DNA of 64,000 nt, from positions 372,001-436,000 of the forward strand of contig NZ_JBFDUZ010000001.1 in assembly GCF_040719145.1 (NCBI RefSeq), written 5' to 3'. The notes below the pieces were generated by a model that was given only the letters and a program-made list of their open reading frames with translations, was not told where the DNA came from and searched no databases. Origin of the DNA: Paenibacillus sp. JQZ6Y-1 (GTDB lineage: Bacteria; Bacillota; Bacilli; Paenibacillales; Paenibacillaceae). Numbering within the stretch: the stretch's first letter is position 1; each line of letters starts with the position of its first letter. Made by a program: the position numbers and the translations under genes. Of this stretch, positions 9,201 through 18,517 are shown one piece after another.

Positions 9201-10824
9201 CGTCGGTCTGATCTCGCCACCACCTCACCATGATATTTACTCCATCGAGGATTTGGCAGAATTGATCTACGATCTGAAAAATGCCAATCGTCGCGCTCGC
9301 ATCAATGTGAAACTCGTATCCGAAGTGGGGGTCGGTACGATTGCTGCCGGTGTTGCCAAAGGACGTGCCGATGTGATCCTCGTTAGCGGTTATGACGGTG
9401 GTACCGGTGCATCGCCACAAGGTTCGATCCGTCACGCTGGTCTGCCATGGGAATTAGGTCTAGCAGAGACACAGCAGACGCTGATCATGAACAATCTGCG
9501 TGACCGTGTCGTGCTGGAAACAGACGGCAAAATGCTGAGCGGACGCGACCTTGCGGTAGCGGCACTGCTTGGTGCGGAAGAATATGGATTCTCCACTGCA
9601 CCGCTTGTTGCAGTTGGCTGTATTATGATGCGTGTCTGCCAAATGGATACCTGCCCAGTCGGCGTAGCGACACAGAACCCGGAATTGCGTAAAAACTTTA
9701 CCGGTGATCCGCAACATGTCGTCAACTTTATGAAATTCGTTGCACAGGATCTGCGTGAGATCATGGCAGAGCTGGGCTTCCGTACCGTGCAAGAGATGAT
9801 CGGTCGTCTGGATCGTCTGGATGCGTCGCAAGCAGATGCACATTGGAAGAAAAAAGGTCTGGATCTGTCCGTACTGCTACATGAGCCGCAAATGCCGGAA
9901 GGTAGCGAACGCTTCAACGTGCAACAGCAGAATCATCTGCTGGAAGAGACGCTGGATCTGCGCGAGCTGCTGCCACTTGCTGCGAATGCACTGGAAACAG
10001 GCGAGCCGGTTCAAGCTGAATTGTCGATCTGTAACGTGGATCGTGCGGTCGGTACGATTCTGGGTAGTGAAGTGACGATGAAATACGGCGCTGCTGGTCT
10101 ACCGGATGATACGATCTCCTTTACATTCAAAGGTTCAGCAGGACAAAGCTTGGGTGCGTTTCTTCCGAAAGGTATTACCTTACGCGTCGAAGGCGACTCC
10201 AACGACTATGTTGGTAAAGGTCTGTCTGGCGGTAAAATTATCGTGAAACCAGACGCGGCAGCTACCTTTGCTGCTGAGGATAATATCATTATCGGAAACA
10301 CGGCATTGTACGGCGCAACGAGTGGTGAAGCGTATATCAACGGTATTGCCGGTGAGCGCTTCGCGGTTCGGAACTCCGGTGCCAAAGTCGTTGTGGAAGG
10401 CGTGGGTGACCACGGCTGTGAATATATGACCGGCGGACGTGTCATTGTCCTCGGTTCGACCGGACGTAACTTTGCAGCTGGTATGTCTGGCGGTATCGCA
10501 TATGTGCTAGATCCAAGTCATGACTTTGTCGGTCGCTGTAACTTGGAAATGGTACTGCTGGAAGACATCGAGGATGCGGACGAGTTGGCTGAGGTTCGTT
10601 CCTTGATCGAGCAGCATGTGCGTCACACAGGCAGTGAAGCAGGGAAACGCGTACTCGAAGATTGGGAACATCAATCCAAGGATTTTGTTCGGATCATCCC
10701 GAAAGACTACAAACGGATGCTGGAACAAATCCGCAAAGTTCACGAAAAAGGTCTGACAGGCGAAGCAGCACTGCTCGCAGCCTTTGAAGCCAATATGCGT
10801 GAACTGGCACGTTCCGGTGCGTAG
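6223..10824 (+). CDS. gltB: Glutamate synthase, large subunit
   Basis: A 1533-residue glutamate synthase large subunit (called gltA in B. subtilis). It transfers the amide nitrogen of glutamine to 2-oxoglutarate. Order of parts: a short propeptide ending before Cys22, the nucleophile of the class II amidotransferase domain ([10 protein letters not shown]); a central domain; the FMN-binding synthase barrel (about 830-1210); the 3Fe-4S cysteines in [15 protein letters not shown] (C-x5-C-x4-C); and a glycine-rich C-terminal beta-helix. All key parts are intact. The ATG at 6223 has AGAAAGG upstream and gives the normal propeptide; the TTG at 6187 does not. The electron-supplying small subunit gene (gltD) is not next to it; an ABC transporter follows. 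A strong terminator ends the gene. Confidence 0.97.
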   Translation: MNITGLPPKQGLYDPQFEKDACGMGFTAHIKGIPSHQIVGQALTMLENMEHRGGQGSEPNSGDGAGIMVQIPHRFFVREASKGGFELPAKGQYGVAMVFLSRDEELRTRHEDVLKEIIEQEGQVFLGARTVPTDDSTLGKTAKAAKPVVRQFFIGRSEELRDQDELAFERKLYVIRRLAERRIRYAEAEGGETFYVPSLSCRKVVYKGMLTTIQVGEFYLDLRDEEFESAIALVHSRFSTNTFPSWDRAHPYRFMIHNGEINTMRGNVNWMHARQSLFESDVFGNDLDKIRPVINPDGSDTAMFDNTLEFLYLNGRSLPHVAMMMVPEPWSNHDTMDEKKKAFYQYHSCLMEPWDGPAAMAFTDGIQIGAILDRNGLRPARYYVTKDDRIILSSEVGVLDIAPENILYKDRLRPGRMLLIDTQEGRIVADEEIKEQIASEHPYAEWLEEHLVNLEDVPEAPEAIQPDHDNVQQLQLAFGYTYEELRKVIEPMASTGAEALASMGYDAPLAVLSDRPQRLYSYFKQLFAQVTNPPIDAIREEIVTSTATSLGPERNLLDPQPESCRQIILNSPILSNEEFAKVRHVRRPGFKAMTIPIFFEAEKGAEGLRAALVNLCEAADRVIAKGHNFLILSDRGMDKENAAIPALLAVACLHHHLIRQGTRTRVSLLLESGEPRDIHQFAVLLGYGISAVNPYLAFETMQDMIKQGMLRGISHEKAVKNYIKAVTKGVVKILSKMGISTIQSYRGAQIFEAVGLKQEFIDQYFTWTPSRIGGIGLEEVTAETLVQHYRAFTDKDGNDRILDAGGDYQWRNDGEDHLFNPQTIHLLQHSVRTGDYKLYKKYAALVEGENEKHLTLRSLLKLKPNGEPIPLEEVEPIESIMKRFKTGAMSFGSISKEAHESLAIAMNRIGGKSNSGEGGEDPARFIPDANGDSRRSAIKQVASGRFGVTSNYLVNADEIQIKMAQGAKPGEGGQLPGRKVYPWVAEVRHSTPGVGLISPPPHHDIYSIEDLAELIYDLKNANRRARINVKLVSEVGVGTIAAGVAKGRADVILVSGYDGGTGASPQGSIRHAGLPWELGLAETQQTLIMNNLRDRVVLETDGKMLSGRDLAVAALLGAEEYGFSTAPLVAVGCIMMRVCQMDTCPVGVATQNPELRKNFTGDPQHVVNFMKFVAQDLREIMAELGFRTVQEMIGRLDRLDASQADAHWKKKGLDLSVLLHEPQMPEGSERFNVQQQNHLLEETLDLRELLPLAANALETGEPVQAELSICNVDRAVGTILGSEVTMKYGAAGLPDDTISFTFKGSAGQSLGAFLPKGITLRVEGDSNDYVGKGLSGGKIIVKPDAAATFAAEDNIIIGNTALYGATSGEAYINGIAGERFAVRNSGAKVVVEGVGDHGCEYMTGGRVIVLGSTGRNFAAGMSGGIAYVLDPSHDFVGRCNLEMVLLEDIEDADELAEVRSLIEQHVRHTGSEAGKRVLEDWEHQSKDFVRIIPKDYKRMLEQIRKVHEKGLTGEAALLAAFEANMRELARSGA

Positions 10825-10906
10825 TCTATTCAGTGCTCTGACGCTGCTGCTGGCTATGTTTGATTTCTTCGAATAAACCTGTAGCGAAAGTGTTACAAAA
10901 TCACAT

Positions 10907-10973
10907 AAAGAACTGTCTATCAGTAAGCAACTGGTGTGATCAATCTGCTTACTGATGGGACAGTTCTTTTTTT
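10907..10973 (+). terminator. Strong rho-independent terminator after gltB
   Basis: AAAGAACTGTC and ATCAGTAAGCA pair with TGCTTACTGAT and GACAGTTCTTT to form a long, nearly perfect stem followed by a run of Ts. Confidence 0.92.
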
Positions 10974-11040
10974 GTTATAGAGGGAGTTAGGCTGATTTGG
11001 GATTGCGTTCTCTGCTGTGTTACAATAAAATCGCCGAAAT

Positions 11041-11069
11041 TTGACAGGGCATACATACACAGGTAGTCT
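11041..11069 (+). promoter_or_regulatory. Candidate promoter for the ABC transporter operon
   Basis: Consensus TTGACA with a 17-base spacer to TAGTCT; the -10 match is weak. Confidence 0.35.
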
Positions 11070-11158
11070 CGTTACAATTGGATTTATTGTCATTTGCATG
11101 ACTATGTTTGGATTCACTATCGAATGGGAATATAAGGAGCAACAAGAGAAGAAGCAAG

Positions 11159-12355
11159 ATGAAAAATGTACGTGCATCATATGCAGAAAGGGATGAGCAC
11201 AAGCCAATGAACAAGATCACAGCACCAGCGTGGATTACCGCGCCCATATGCAAGCATGATGGGGGCAATGATGGCGGTCACTATCCGCCTGCTGCCAGAG
11301 AACGAAGCAATGAGATGCAAGAGACGAATCAACCAACCTTTGCAGGTGCAGGTTCTTCTGAGCCATCGCCAACTCAACCAACCGCTCCGACAACGGCTAC
11401 CTCTGCTAAGGTAGGCGGAACGCTGGATTCCATTGCCGCACCAGTTGTACAATTTCGCAATATTACGAAAACAATCGGCTCCAAAACGATCATCGACAAT
11501 CTGACGTTGGATGTACCGCCGGGCTGCGTATTCGGCTTTCTTGGACCGAACGGTTCTGGTAAAACCACAACCATCCGTATGCTAGTTGGTCTGATGAAGC
11601 CGACACAGGGCGATATTTTGATCGAGGGACAAAGCATCCGTACTCATTTTGAACAAGCAATTGCTAAAGTGGGTGCCATTGTAGAAAACCCGGAAATGTA
11701 CAAGTATATGACCGGATACCAGAACCTGATGCAATATGCTCGTATGTCACCGGGAGTAACGAAAGAACGGATCGACGAAGTGATTCGCTTTGTTGGGCTG
11801 GTCGGACGAACGAATGAAAAGGTCAGTACGTATTCGCTCGGTATGCGTCAACGTCTTGGTGTAGCCCAAGCACTGCTGCACCGCCCACGATTGCTGGTAC
11901 TGGATGAACCGACGAATGGATTGGACCCACAGGGAATTCGCGAGCTGCGCGACTATCTGCGTGCGCTGAGTCGTGAGGAAGGCACAACCGTATTTGTATC
12001 CAGTCACTTGCTGTCTGAAATGGAATTGATGTGTGACCGCGTTGCCGTGATCAATGGCGGACGATTGGTCGATGTGCGCGATCTACGCCACGGTTCTGCG
12101 GCAACCGCTCCGGTGGATGAGCTGTTGACGGTACGCTTTGAGCTGGATCAGCCGGAACGTGCGATGCAACTGGCGGCAATCGGTCAATTGGAAGGCGGTA
12201 GCTGGAAAGTCACCGCGTCGCGTAATGACATTGCTCGTATCAATGCGCTGCTGGTTAGCAATGGCATTGCCGTGTATAGCATTGTACCGGAGCGTCAGAC
12301 GCTGGAAGATCAGTTCCTAGCGATGACACGGGAAGGTGGGCTGCGTCATGACTGA
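11159..12355 (+). CDS. ABC transporter ATP-binding protein with disordered N-terminal extension
   Basis: A 398-residue protein. The nucleotide-binding domain starts near residue 96 (VVQFRNITKTIG) and has Walker A GPNGSGKTTT, signature YSLGMRQRLGVAQ and Walker B LLVLDEPTNGLD. It fits the bacitracin/lantibiotic-immunity-like (BcrA) group that works with ABC-2 permeases. The first 95 residues are rich in Pro, Thr, Ser and Ala and have no recognisable fold, which is unusual. The ATG at 11159 has AAGGAG at 11134-11139, a rather long spacing, so a later start such as the Met before QETNQPT remains possible. It overlaps the permease gene by 8 bases. The substrate is unknown. Confidence 0.85.
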   Translation: MKNVRASYAERDEHKPMNKITAPAWITAPICKHDGGNDGGHYPPAARERSNEMQETNQPTFAGAGSSEPSPTQPTAPTTATSAKVGGTLDSIAAPVVQFRNITKTIGSKTIIDNLTLDVPPGCVFGFLGPNGSGKTTTIRMLVGLMKPTQGDILIEGQSIRTHFEQAIAKVGAIVENPEMYKYMTGYQNLMQYARMSPGVTKERIDEVIRFVGLVGRTNEKVSTYSLGMRQRLGVAQALLHRPRLLVLDEPTNGLDPQGIRELRDYLRALSREEGTTVFVSSHLLSEMELMCDRVAVINGGRLVDVRDLRHGSAATAPVDELLTVRFELDQPERAMQLAAIGQLEGGSWKVTASRNDIARINALLVSNGIAVYSIVPERQTLEDQFLAMTREGGLRHD

Positions 12356-13136
12356 TTTTATCCGTTTGATCTGGAATGAAATGTTGAAGATTGTGTTGCG
12401 TATATCCAACTGGGTGATGCTGATCCTACTGGTTGCGCTATCGCCGTCTCTGTTGTTATTGATGAAGCTGGGAGATTATCAAGGTTCAGCACCAATGGCT
12501 TTTGAACAGTCATTTTCCATGTTCTTCCTCGTGGTGCTGTTTATGCTGATCGTGGCTTCGGAATCGGTGGCAAGTGAATTTACGACCGGTACGATCAAGC
12601 TGCTGCTGATCCGCCCATGGCAGCGCTGGAAGATTTTAAGTTCTAAGTTTCTGGCAGTCACGGTGTTTTTGTTAATATTGACTTTGATTTTTGCGCTGAT
12701 CAATTTGGCAGTATCGTATATTCTATTTCCGTCACAGATTCCTAGCTTGGCAGAATTGGATATGTCGTCGTATAGTAGCCAATTGTTCTTGATCGTAGTG
12801 TATTCCTGTATTCGTGCGTTGATTTTGGCAACATTTGCGTTTATGCTGTCTGCGCTGTTCCGTTCAGCTGCGCTGGCAATTACATTGTCGATGTTGCTTT
12901 ATTTCTCGGGTACGATTACGAATGGGCTGTTGCATCTGGCGTTGAAGCCTGAGGATTATGGAATTGTTAAATATCTGCTGTTTACGAATCTCGATTTAAC
13001 GCAGTATTTCTCTGATCCAACGGGTAGCTTTGGTGTGACAAGTCTGGGCTGGTCACTGTTCATACTGGCGGTTTATTTTGCCTTCTTCCTGTTCATTGCA
13101 TGGCTGTCGTTTGCCAAACGGGATGTACGTGCCTAG
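12348..13136 (+). CDS. ABC-2 type permease
   Basis: A 262-residue integral membrane protein with about six hydrophobic segments, beginning near residues 17-37 and ending near 238-256. The block SEFTTGTIKLLLIRPWQRWKI, split here as SEFTTGTIKLLL then IRPWQRWKI, is characteristic of ABC-2 subunits that pair with BcrA-like ATPases. The start codon lies inside the end of the upstream ATPase gene (8-base overlap), so the two are translated together. Likely an exporter or a toxin/antibiotic-resistance pump. A terminator follows at 13316. Confidence 0.88.
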   Translation: MTDFIRLIWNEMLKIVLRISNWVMLILLVALSPSLLLLMKLGDYQGSAPMAFEQSFSMFFLVVLFMLIVASESVASEFTTGTIKLLLIRPWQRWKILSSKFLAVTVFLLILTLIFALINLAVSYILFPSQIPSLAELDMSSYSSQLFLIVVYSCIRALILATFAFMLSALFRSAALAITLSMLLYFSGTITNGLLHLALKPEDYGIVKYLLFTNLDLTQYFSDPTGSFGVTSLGWSLFILAVYFAFFLFIAWLSFAKRDVRA

Positions 13137-13619
13137 GATGCACGTGTTTAGGAGGTACGGTCACACATAGAGATCGCAAAATGAAGCTGGGATGACGTTA
13201 GTTGATACATTCCTGTAAAATATTCCTGTGAATGCTGGAAGTCCATTTGTAGATCCATGCGAAAGTACCGTTGAAGTTTATTTTACGTAGATCCAACAAT
13301 CAAAAAATTCAATTGAAACAGGCTTCCTGCATAATAGACAGGGAGCCTGTTTTATTTTTACTGAAGTTGACAGGTCGATACCAAGTGACTACACAATGTG
13401 CTATGTGCTTCTAATTGTAATCCATTTCCAAATGCAGCTAACAAGGATATAGGTATTCTGTGACTATGCAATTTGACAAAAAACGACGTAGTGTGAATCA
13501 CTTTCTAGTCAGAATGGTTATATGGTAAAAGCAGGCTATCGCTAAATAACCGTCTCTTTTGATATGATATTGTTTGCATAGCGAAAGAAGGAAGATTCAG
13601 CAGGAAAGGAAGCACAGGT
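13137..13619. other. 483-base intergenic region
   Basis: It holds the ABC operon terminator. TTGACA at 13473-13478 lacks a good -10 box. The cls promoter could not be placed with confidence. Confidence 0.5.
13316..13359 (+). terminator. Rho-independent terminator after the ABC-2 permease
   Basis: AAACAGGCTTCCTG pairs with CAGGGAGCCTGTTT with one mismatch around a 9-base loop; a T-rich tail follows. Confidence 0.88.
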
Positions 13620-15050
13620 ATGATCTGGTTATTGCTGTTATGTATCATTTTCATTTCCCAAGCGGGGATGATCCTCATATTGGAATTCCGTTCACCGAGC
13701 AAGGCGGTGGCATGGATGTTTATCTCTTATTGTGTACCGTTTCTCGGCTTTATTATGTATTACTTTGTCGCTCGCAACTATCGCAGTCGGCGGACCATTC
13801 GTAAAAAGGGTACGATTATCTTCCGCGAGGTGCGAAGCAGATTATGGCGTCAGGCAGCGGTTATTCGTTCTGCGGACGATATGGGCAACCCAGAGTTTCA
13901 CGAGCAGGGGCGGCTATTTTCCTTGTTGTCACATCTGACGGAGAATCCGATTACATCGTGCAGCAAGATTGAAGTGCTGACGGATGGTGAGAATACATTT
14001 GGCGCGATGCTAAAAGCATTGGAGCAGGCGCAGCATCATATTCATATTCAGTTTTATATTTTCCGTGAGGATGAGATTGGGCAGAAGTTTACCGATCTGC
14101 TGATTGCCAAAGCACAAGCAGGCGTGAAAGTCCGTATGATGTGCGATGGATTGGGCAGCTATCATCTGAAGCATACTTTTGTGCGTCGCTTGAAGGAAGC
14201 AGGGATTGAGTTTTACTTTTTCCTACCGCCCTTTACTTCATTTATTCAACGCGAAGTCAATTACCGTAATCACCGCAAAATTCTCGTCATTGATGGAGAG
14301 GTAGGCTTTATTGGCGGGTTGAATATCGGTGATGACTATTTGGGACGTGATCCGAAGCTAGGCTACTGGCGCGATACGCATTTGGAAGTACGCGGAGATA
14401 CCGTTTACTTTTTGCAAATTGTATTTCTGGAAGATTGGGAGTTTGCATCGGGGCAGCGTTTGACCGATTCAGCGTATTTTCCAGCCCATACCTGTACAGG
14501 CAGCGAGCGTGCATTGATCGTTGCCAGCGGACCGGATCGTAACTGGAATGCGATTCAGGAAATGTGCTTTAGTGCATTAGCAGCAGCGAAGCGGCGGATT
14601 TGTATCACTACGCCGTATTTTATCCCTGATCAGAGCATCTATTCTGCTCTAAAAACGGCAGCCGTTAGTGGCGTTGAAGTGGATATTATTATACCGAAGG
14701 TGTCTGATTCGCAGATCGTGCAGTACGCTTCGCTATCGTATATCGAGGAGCTGATGCGCGTAGGCGTACGCATTCACCAATACGAAAAGGGCTTTGTTCA
14801 TGCCAAGGTAGTAATCGTCGACGATCTGCTTGCTTCGGTAGGTACTGCCAATATGGATATGCGCAGTCTGTACAGCAATTTTGAGTTGTCAGCAGTTCTG
14901 TTTGAGCAGGAAACGATTGAGCGGCTAATGGTAGATTTTCGTCGTGATCTACAGGAAAGCAGCAAAATCAATTATCATGAATTTATTCGTCGTCCCCGTA
15001 CGCAAAAAACGCTGGAAACCTTATCCCGATTACTATCTCCTTTATTGTAA
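13620..15050 (+). CDS. cls: Cardiolipin synthase
   Basis: A 476-residue phospholipase D-type cardiolipin synthase, which condenses two phosphatidylglycerols to cardiolipin and glycerol in the membrane. Two N-terminal membrane segments (about 2-20 and 33-51) are followed by two HKD catalytic motifs: NHRKILVIDG near residue 220 and HAKVVIVDD near residue 397. The ATG at 13620 has AGGAAAGGAAG upstream. The length matches typical Firmicute Cls. It is separate from the t6A operon that starts about 100 bases downstream. Confidence 0.93.
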   Translation: MIWLLLLCIIFISQAGMILILEFRSPSKAVAWMFISYCVPFLGFIMYYFVARNYRSRRTIRKKGTIIFREVRSRLWRQAAVIRSADDMGNPEFHEQGRLFSLLSHLTENPITSCSKIEVLTDGENTFGAMLKALEQAQHHIHIQFYIFREDEIGQKFTDLLIAKAQAGVKVRMMCDGLGSYHLKHTFVRRLKEAGIEFYFFLPPFTSFIQREVNYRNHRKILVIDGEVGFIGGLNIGDDYLGRDPKLGYWRDTHLEVRGDTVYFLQIVFLEDWEFASGQRLTDSAYFPAHTCTGSERALIVASGPDRNWNAIQEMCFSALAAAKRRICITTPYFIPDQSIYSALKTAAVSGVEVDIIIPKVSDSQIVQYASLSYIEELMRVGVRIHQYEKGFVHAKVVIVDDLLASVGTANMDMRSLYSNFELSAVLFEQETIERLMVDFRRDLQESSKINYHEFIRRPRTQKTLETLSRLLSPLL

Positions 15051-15081
15051 AAATACCATAAAGGGCTAAAGTCGCCGCCGA

Positions 15082-15093
15082 ATATGGTATACT
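15082..15093 (+). promoter_or_regulatory. Extended -10 promoter for the tsaE operon
   Basis: TGG followed by TATACT (15088-15093) forms an extended -10 element about 60 bases before tsaE; no good -35 box is seen. Confidence 0.4.
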
Positions 15094-15155
15094 GGTCGTA
15101 CGTTCAATAACAGGATGCTGTTGGCAAGTAGTCACAGCGTATGATGGAGGATTTC

Positions 15156-15656
15156 ATGACACAGGCAAGACCAGAGCAGACAGTGGAATACACAAGTCGC
15201 CAGCTGGAGGATACCAGCCGACTGGCGGCTTTTTTTGCAAAACGAGCATTTCCGGGTACGATGATTACGCTGGATGGCGATCTGGGCGCTGGCAAAACGC
15301 ATTTTTCCAAAGCATTTGCGCAGCATCTGGACGTACCGGGTATGGTGAACAGCCCGACCTTTACGATTATCAAGGAGTATGAGGGTCGATTGCCTTTTTA
15401 TCATATGGATGTGTATCGGATCGACGAGGATCAGGCTGCCGAGCTGGGATTGGATGAGTACTTTTTCGGTCAAGGTGTGACGCTGGTGGAATGGTCGAGC
15501 CGGATTCCTGACCTGCTGCCAGAGCAGCATTTATCGCTTCAGATCACCGTGAACAGCGAAGACGATAGCCGTACCATCCTCTGTACCGGATATGGACAGC
15601 CATATGCCGATTGGTGCACCGAGTTAAAACAGAATGGAGTCAGTGACAATTCATGA
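15156..15656 (+). CDS. tsaE: tRNA t6A synthesis ATPase TsaE
   Basis: A 166-residue P-loop ATPase that supports threonylcarbamoyl transfer to tRNA A37 together with TsaB and TsaD. Walker A GDLGAGKTHF lies near residue 45, followed by VNSPTFTIIKEY and HMDVYRI, which are typical of the family. The ATG at 15156 has GGAGG five bases upstream, better than the ATGs five and four codons earlier. It is the first gene of the four-gene operon tsaE-tsaB-rimI-tsaD and overlaps tsaB by 4 bases. Confidence 0.95.
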   Translation: MTQARPEQTVEYTSRQLEDTSRLAAFFAKRAFPGTMITLDGDLGAGKTHFSKAFAQHLDVPGMVNSPTFTIIKEYEGRLPFYHMDVYRIDEDQAAELGLDEYFFGQGVTLVEWSSRIPDLLPEQHLSLQITVNSEDDSRTILCTGYGQPYADWCTELKQNGVSDNS

Positions 15657-16546
15657 GTAATATAAAGGAACAGCCGCGCAAGCGGTTTTTGGTTTTGGAT
15701 ACAGCGACTGCATCACAGGCAGTTGCCGTCACCGAGAATGAGCATATTTTGGCAGCGGATAGCAGCCAGGCAGATCGTAATCATTCGGTTGGTTTGCTGG
15801 ATCGTATTATCGATGTATTGAATACCGCAGGTGTATCGCGTCAACAACTGGATGGGATCGCAGTTGGCGTAGGTCCGGGTTCTTATACCGGCATTCGTAT
15901 TGCGGTAACGACAGCCAAAACACTGGCATGGACATTGAAGCTGCCAGTTGCTGGATTTTCCAGTCTGGCGGCGTTGGCGTTGAGCGGATACCATGCTGCT
16001 GCGCAGCAAGTGACAGAAGAACAGAAGCAGAATGAGCCTGCTGTCAACGATTTATCTGTTGTACCATCATCGCTGCAAACAGAATCGCCGACTGTGATGT
16101 CGAATGAGATAGGGGACGGCTCACCAGCAACAGGCACAGACTGGATCATTCCGCTCATTGATGCTCGTCGTGCGCAGGTGTATACCGGCTTATTCACATT
16201 AACAGATGGACAGTCGATTCCTGTCTCAGTGGAGGAAGATCGTATAGTCCTGATGGAGCTATGGGTGCAGTCACTAGTTGAGCAATATTGTGCATTGGAG
16301 CCAGCTGAGCGTCCACGTCATCTGTATGTAGTTGGCGAAACGACTGCTCATGAACAGCGTCTCACTCCATTACGTGAGGTAGCTGGCGATACATTGATCA
16401 TAGTGGAAAATGTACTGGAAGCGCATGAAGCTGGTGTGATCGGTGCAGCGGCATTGCTGTCTGGGCAGACCGAGCCTGCGCATACCCTTTTACCTAACTA
16501 TACGCAGCTGTCGGAGGCGGAAGCCAATCTGCTGCGTCAATCCTAA
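15653..16546 (+). CDS. tsaB: tRNA t6A synthesis protein TsaB with internal insert
   Basis: A 297-residue ASKHA-fold protein that scaffolds TsaD and TsaE. The N-terminal part (LVLDTATASQAVAV, then VGVGPGSYTGIRIAV) is typical. Between residues about 113 and 162 there is a polar, low-complexity stretch rich in Gln, Glu, Ser and Thr, inserted before the conserved IPLIDARRAQVY. It explains why the protein is longer than the usual 220-240 residues. Reading frame and core motifs are intact, so it should be functional. It overlaps tsaE (ATGA) and is followed after 17 bases by rimI. Confidence 0.93.
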   Translation: MSNIKEQPRKRFLVLDTATASQAVAVTENEHILAADSSQADRNHSVGLLDRIIDVLNTAGVSRQQLDGIAVGVGPGSYTGIRIAVTTAKTLAWTLKLPVAGFSSLAALALSGYHAAAQQVTEEQKQNEPAVNDLSVVPSSLQTESPTVMSNEIGDGSPATGTDWIIPLIDARRAQVYTGLFTLTDGQSIPVSVEEDRIVLMELWVQSLVEQYCALEPAERPRHLYVVGETTAHEQRLTPLREVAGDTLIIVENVLEAHEAGVIGAAALLSGQTEPAHTLLPNYTQLSEAEANLLRQS

Positions 16547-16563
16547 AGAGAGGACGTGCCAGA

Positions 16564-17082
16564 ATGGCGACATTATTTAATCATGGCGAAGAGCAGCCGA
16601 GATTCCGTCAGATGACCACGGACGATCTGGCAGCCATTATGGAGATTGAGCATGAAGCGTTTACCCTTCCATGGACGGAAGAGGCATTCCGCAATGAGCT
16701 GACCATGAACCATTTTGCCCGCTATCTGGTGCTGGAGTTGGACGGGCAAATTATCGGTTATGCGGGGATGTGGACGATTATGGATGAAGCGCATGTGACC
16801 AATATTGCGATTCGAGAAGTGTACCGTGGTCGCCGTCTTGGTCAGGATTTGCTGATCAGCCTGATGAAATGGGCAGTTGAGCTAGGGATGATTCGGATGA
16901 CGCTGGAAGTGCGCGTCAGCAATGAACCTGCGCAAAATCTGTATCGCAAGCTGGGCTTTGCCGGAGCGGGCGTACGTCGCGGATATTATTCGGACAACAA
17001 TGAAGACGCACTGATTATGTGGTGCGAACTCTCCACACAGGGAGAGTATGGTAATGAGGAAGGAAGCGTGAACAATTCATGA
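16564..17082 (+). CDS. rimI: Ribosomal protein S18 alanine N-acetyltransferase
   Basis: A 172-residue GNAT acetyltransferase. The acetyl-CoA loop region VTNIAIREVYRGRRLGQDLL and the EVRVSNEPAQNLYRKLGF block, shown here in part, are the standard RimI motifs. RimI acetylates the N-terminal alanine of S18. Position inside the t6A operon between tsaB and tsaD is conserved in Bacilli. It overlaps tsaD by 4 bases; AGAGAGGACG upstream is the ribosome site. Confidence 0.93.
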   Translation: MATLFNHGEEQPRFRQMTTDDLAAIMEIEHEAFTLPWTEEAFRNELTMNHFARYLVLELDGQIIGYAGMWTIMDEAHVTNIAIREVYRGRRLGQDLLISLMKWAVELGMIRMTLEVRVSNEPAQNLYRKLGFAGAGVRRGYYSDNNEDALIMWCELSTQGEYGNEEGSVNNS

Positions 17083-18140
17083 TGCAGCAGGAACACCGCG
17101 AATCGGTGTGTAATATATTGGCGATTGAGACAAGCTGTGACGAAACATCGGTCGCAATCGTACAAAATGGTAAAACCGTATTATCCAATCTTGTATCAAG
17201 CCAGATCGAAACGCATAAAGCCTTTGGCGGCGTTGTACCGGAGGTCGCTTCACGCAAGCATGTGGAGACGATCAGCTTGATTATCGAGCAGGCGATTGAA
17301 GAAGCAGGTATTGCGCTGGATGACATTTCTGCCATCGCCGTTACGGAGGGACCGGGTCTTGTCGGAGCGCTGCTGGTCGGTATTATGGCAGCCAAAAGTC
17401 TGGCATTTGCCTTGGACAAACCGCTGATCGGCACGCATCATATTGCCGGTCATATTTATGCAAACAATCTGACTGCAGACATGCAGTATCCCGCATTAGC
17501 ACTTGTCGTGTCTGGCGGTCATACCGAACTAGTGCTGTTGGAGCGCGAAGGTCAATTTCGATTGATCGGCAGTACACGGGATGACGCTGTAGGCGAAGCG
17601 TATGACAAAGTAGCACGTGCTCTCGGTTTTCCATATCCGGGTGGTCCGTATGTCGACAAGCTGGCAATGGAGGCGGAGCACGCAGTCGAGCTACCGCGTG
17701 TTTGGTTGGAGCCGGGATCATACGATTTTAGCCTAAGTGGTCTGAAATCAGCAGTACTGAATGTAGTCAACCAGAAGAAGATGCGTGGAGAAGATCCAAT
17801 GACTGCTGAGATTGCGCGCGGTTTTCAGGAAGCAGTTGTGGAAGTGCTGGTCGAAAAAGCGATTCGTGCCGTCAAAGCTTACGGTGTACGCCAATTGCTA
17901 CTATGCGGCGGTGTGGCTGTGAACAAGGGGCTGCGCCGAGCATTGACCGAACGCTGTCAGCGTGAGCAGATTGAGCTGCTGATTCCTCCATTTGAATACT
18001 GTACCGACAATGCAGCTATGATTGGTGCAGCGGCTTATTTGAAATGGAAAAATAATGAGTTTTCCGATCTACGCATCAAAGGCGATCCATCGCTGTCATT
18101 GGAGAAATGGTCGATTGCTCATCCCGTATCGGAAGCATAA
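17079..18140 (+). CDS. tsaD: tRNA N6-adenosine threonylcarbamoyltransferase
   Basis: A 353-residue Kae1/YgjD/Gcp enzyme that places the threonylcarbamoyl group on A37 of ANN-decoding tRNAs. The family opening ILAIETSCDETS is at residues 13-24, and the metal ligands are in THHIAGH (His121, His125). It is the last gene of the operon, translationally coupled to rimI by ATGA overlap. A long perfect terminator hairpin follows at 18231. Essential in most bacteria. Confidence 0.96.
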   Translation: MMQQEHRESVCNILAIETSCDETSVAIVQNGKTVLSNLVSSQIETHKAFGGVVPEVASRKHVETISLIIEQAIEEAGIALDDISAIAVTEGPGLVGALLVGIMAAKSLAFALDKPLIGTHHIAGHIYANNLTADMQYPALALVVSGGHTELVLLEREGQFRLIGSTRDDAVGEAYDKVARALGFPYPGGPYVDKLAMEAEHAVELPRVWLEPGSYDFSLSGLKSAVLNVVNQKKMRGEDPMTAEIARGFQEAVVEVLVEKAIRAVKAYGVRQLLLCGGVAVNKGLRRALTERCQREQIELLIPPFEYCTDNAAMIGAAAYLKWKNNEFSDLRIKGDPSLSLEKWSIAHPVSEA

Positions 18141-18230
18141 CTAGCAAGCTAACAGTCGATTTCTATACATGGCATGACAATCATTGAACAAGTATAAAAG
18201 TGTCACATCATATAGATGAATGCACACGTC

Positions 18231-18282
18231 AAAAAGGAGAAGCGTATAGAGCTACTACTGCTCTATACGCTTCTCCTTTTTT
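18231..18282 (+). terminator. Terminator after tsaD with 22-bp perfect stem
   Basis: Arms 18231-18252 and 18260-18281 pair perfectly over 22 bases around a 7-base loop. The left arm starts with five As and the right arm ends with Ts, so it can act in both directions. Confidence 0.92.
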
Positions 18283-18285
18283 CTC

Positions 18286-18342
18286 ATGCGCAACATGCTG
18301 TGTGATGCGCAACATGCTGTGTGATGTGCAGTATGCTTTTTA
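18286..18342. repeat. Two perfect 19-base tandem repeats plus a decayed third
   Basis: The unit ATGCGCAACATGCTGTGTG occurs at 18286-18304 and 18305-18323; a diverged third copy starts at 18324. Confidence 0.85.
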
Positions 18343-18517
18343 TGATTTGGATGCTGGTGCTTATTTTATCGTATGGCTCTGTCCCTTGAAAGCAATGACT
18401 CAAGTTAGACAGCTAACATACGCAATTACATCTGTTCTGTACCTAACCAATGACTATTTTGAGTTGTTTACAGACCTTACGAATAAGCATTGTCCATTTG
18501 TCAAGATGTTAACAAAG

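Larger units (their letters stand above)
10825..11158. other. 334-base intergenic region
   Basis: It contains the gltB terminator and a TTGACA (11041-11046)-N17-TAGTCT promoter candidate for the ABC genes. Nothing else is recognised. Confidence 0.6.

Noticed and set aside
18286-18342. CRISPR array
   Set aside because: The repeats are directly adjacent, without spacers, and no cas genes are present.
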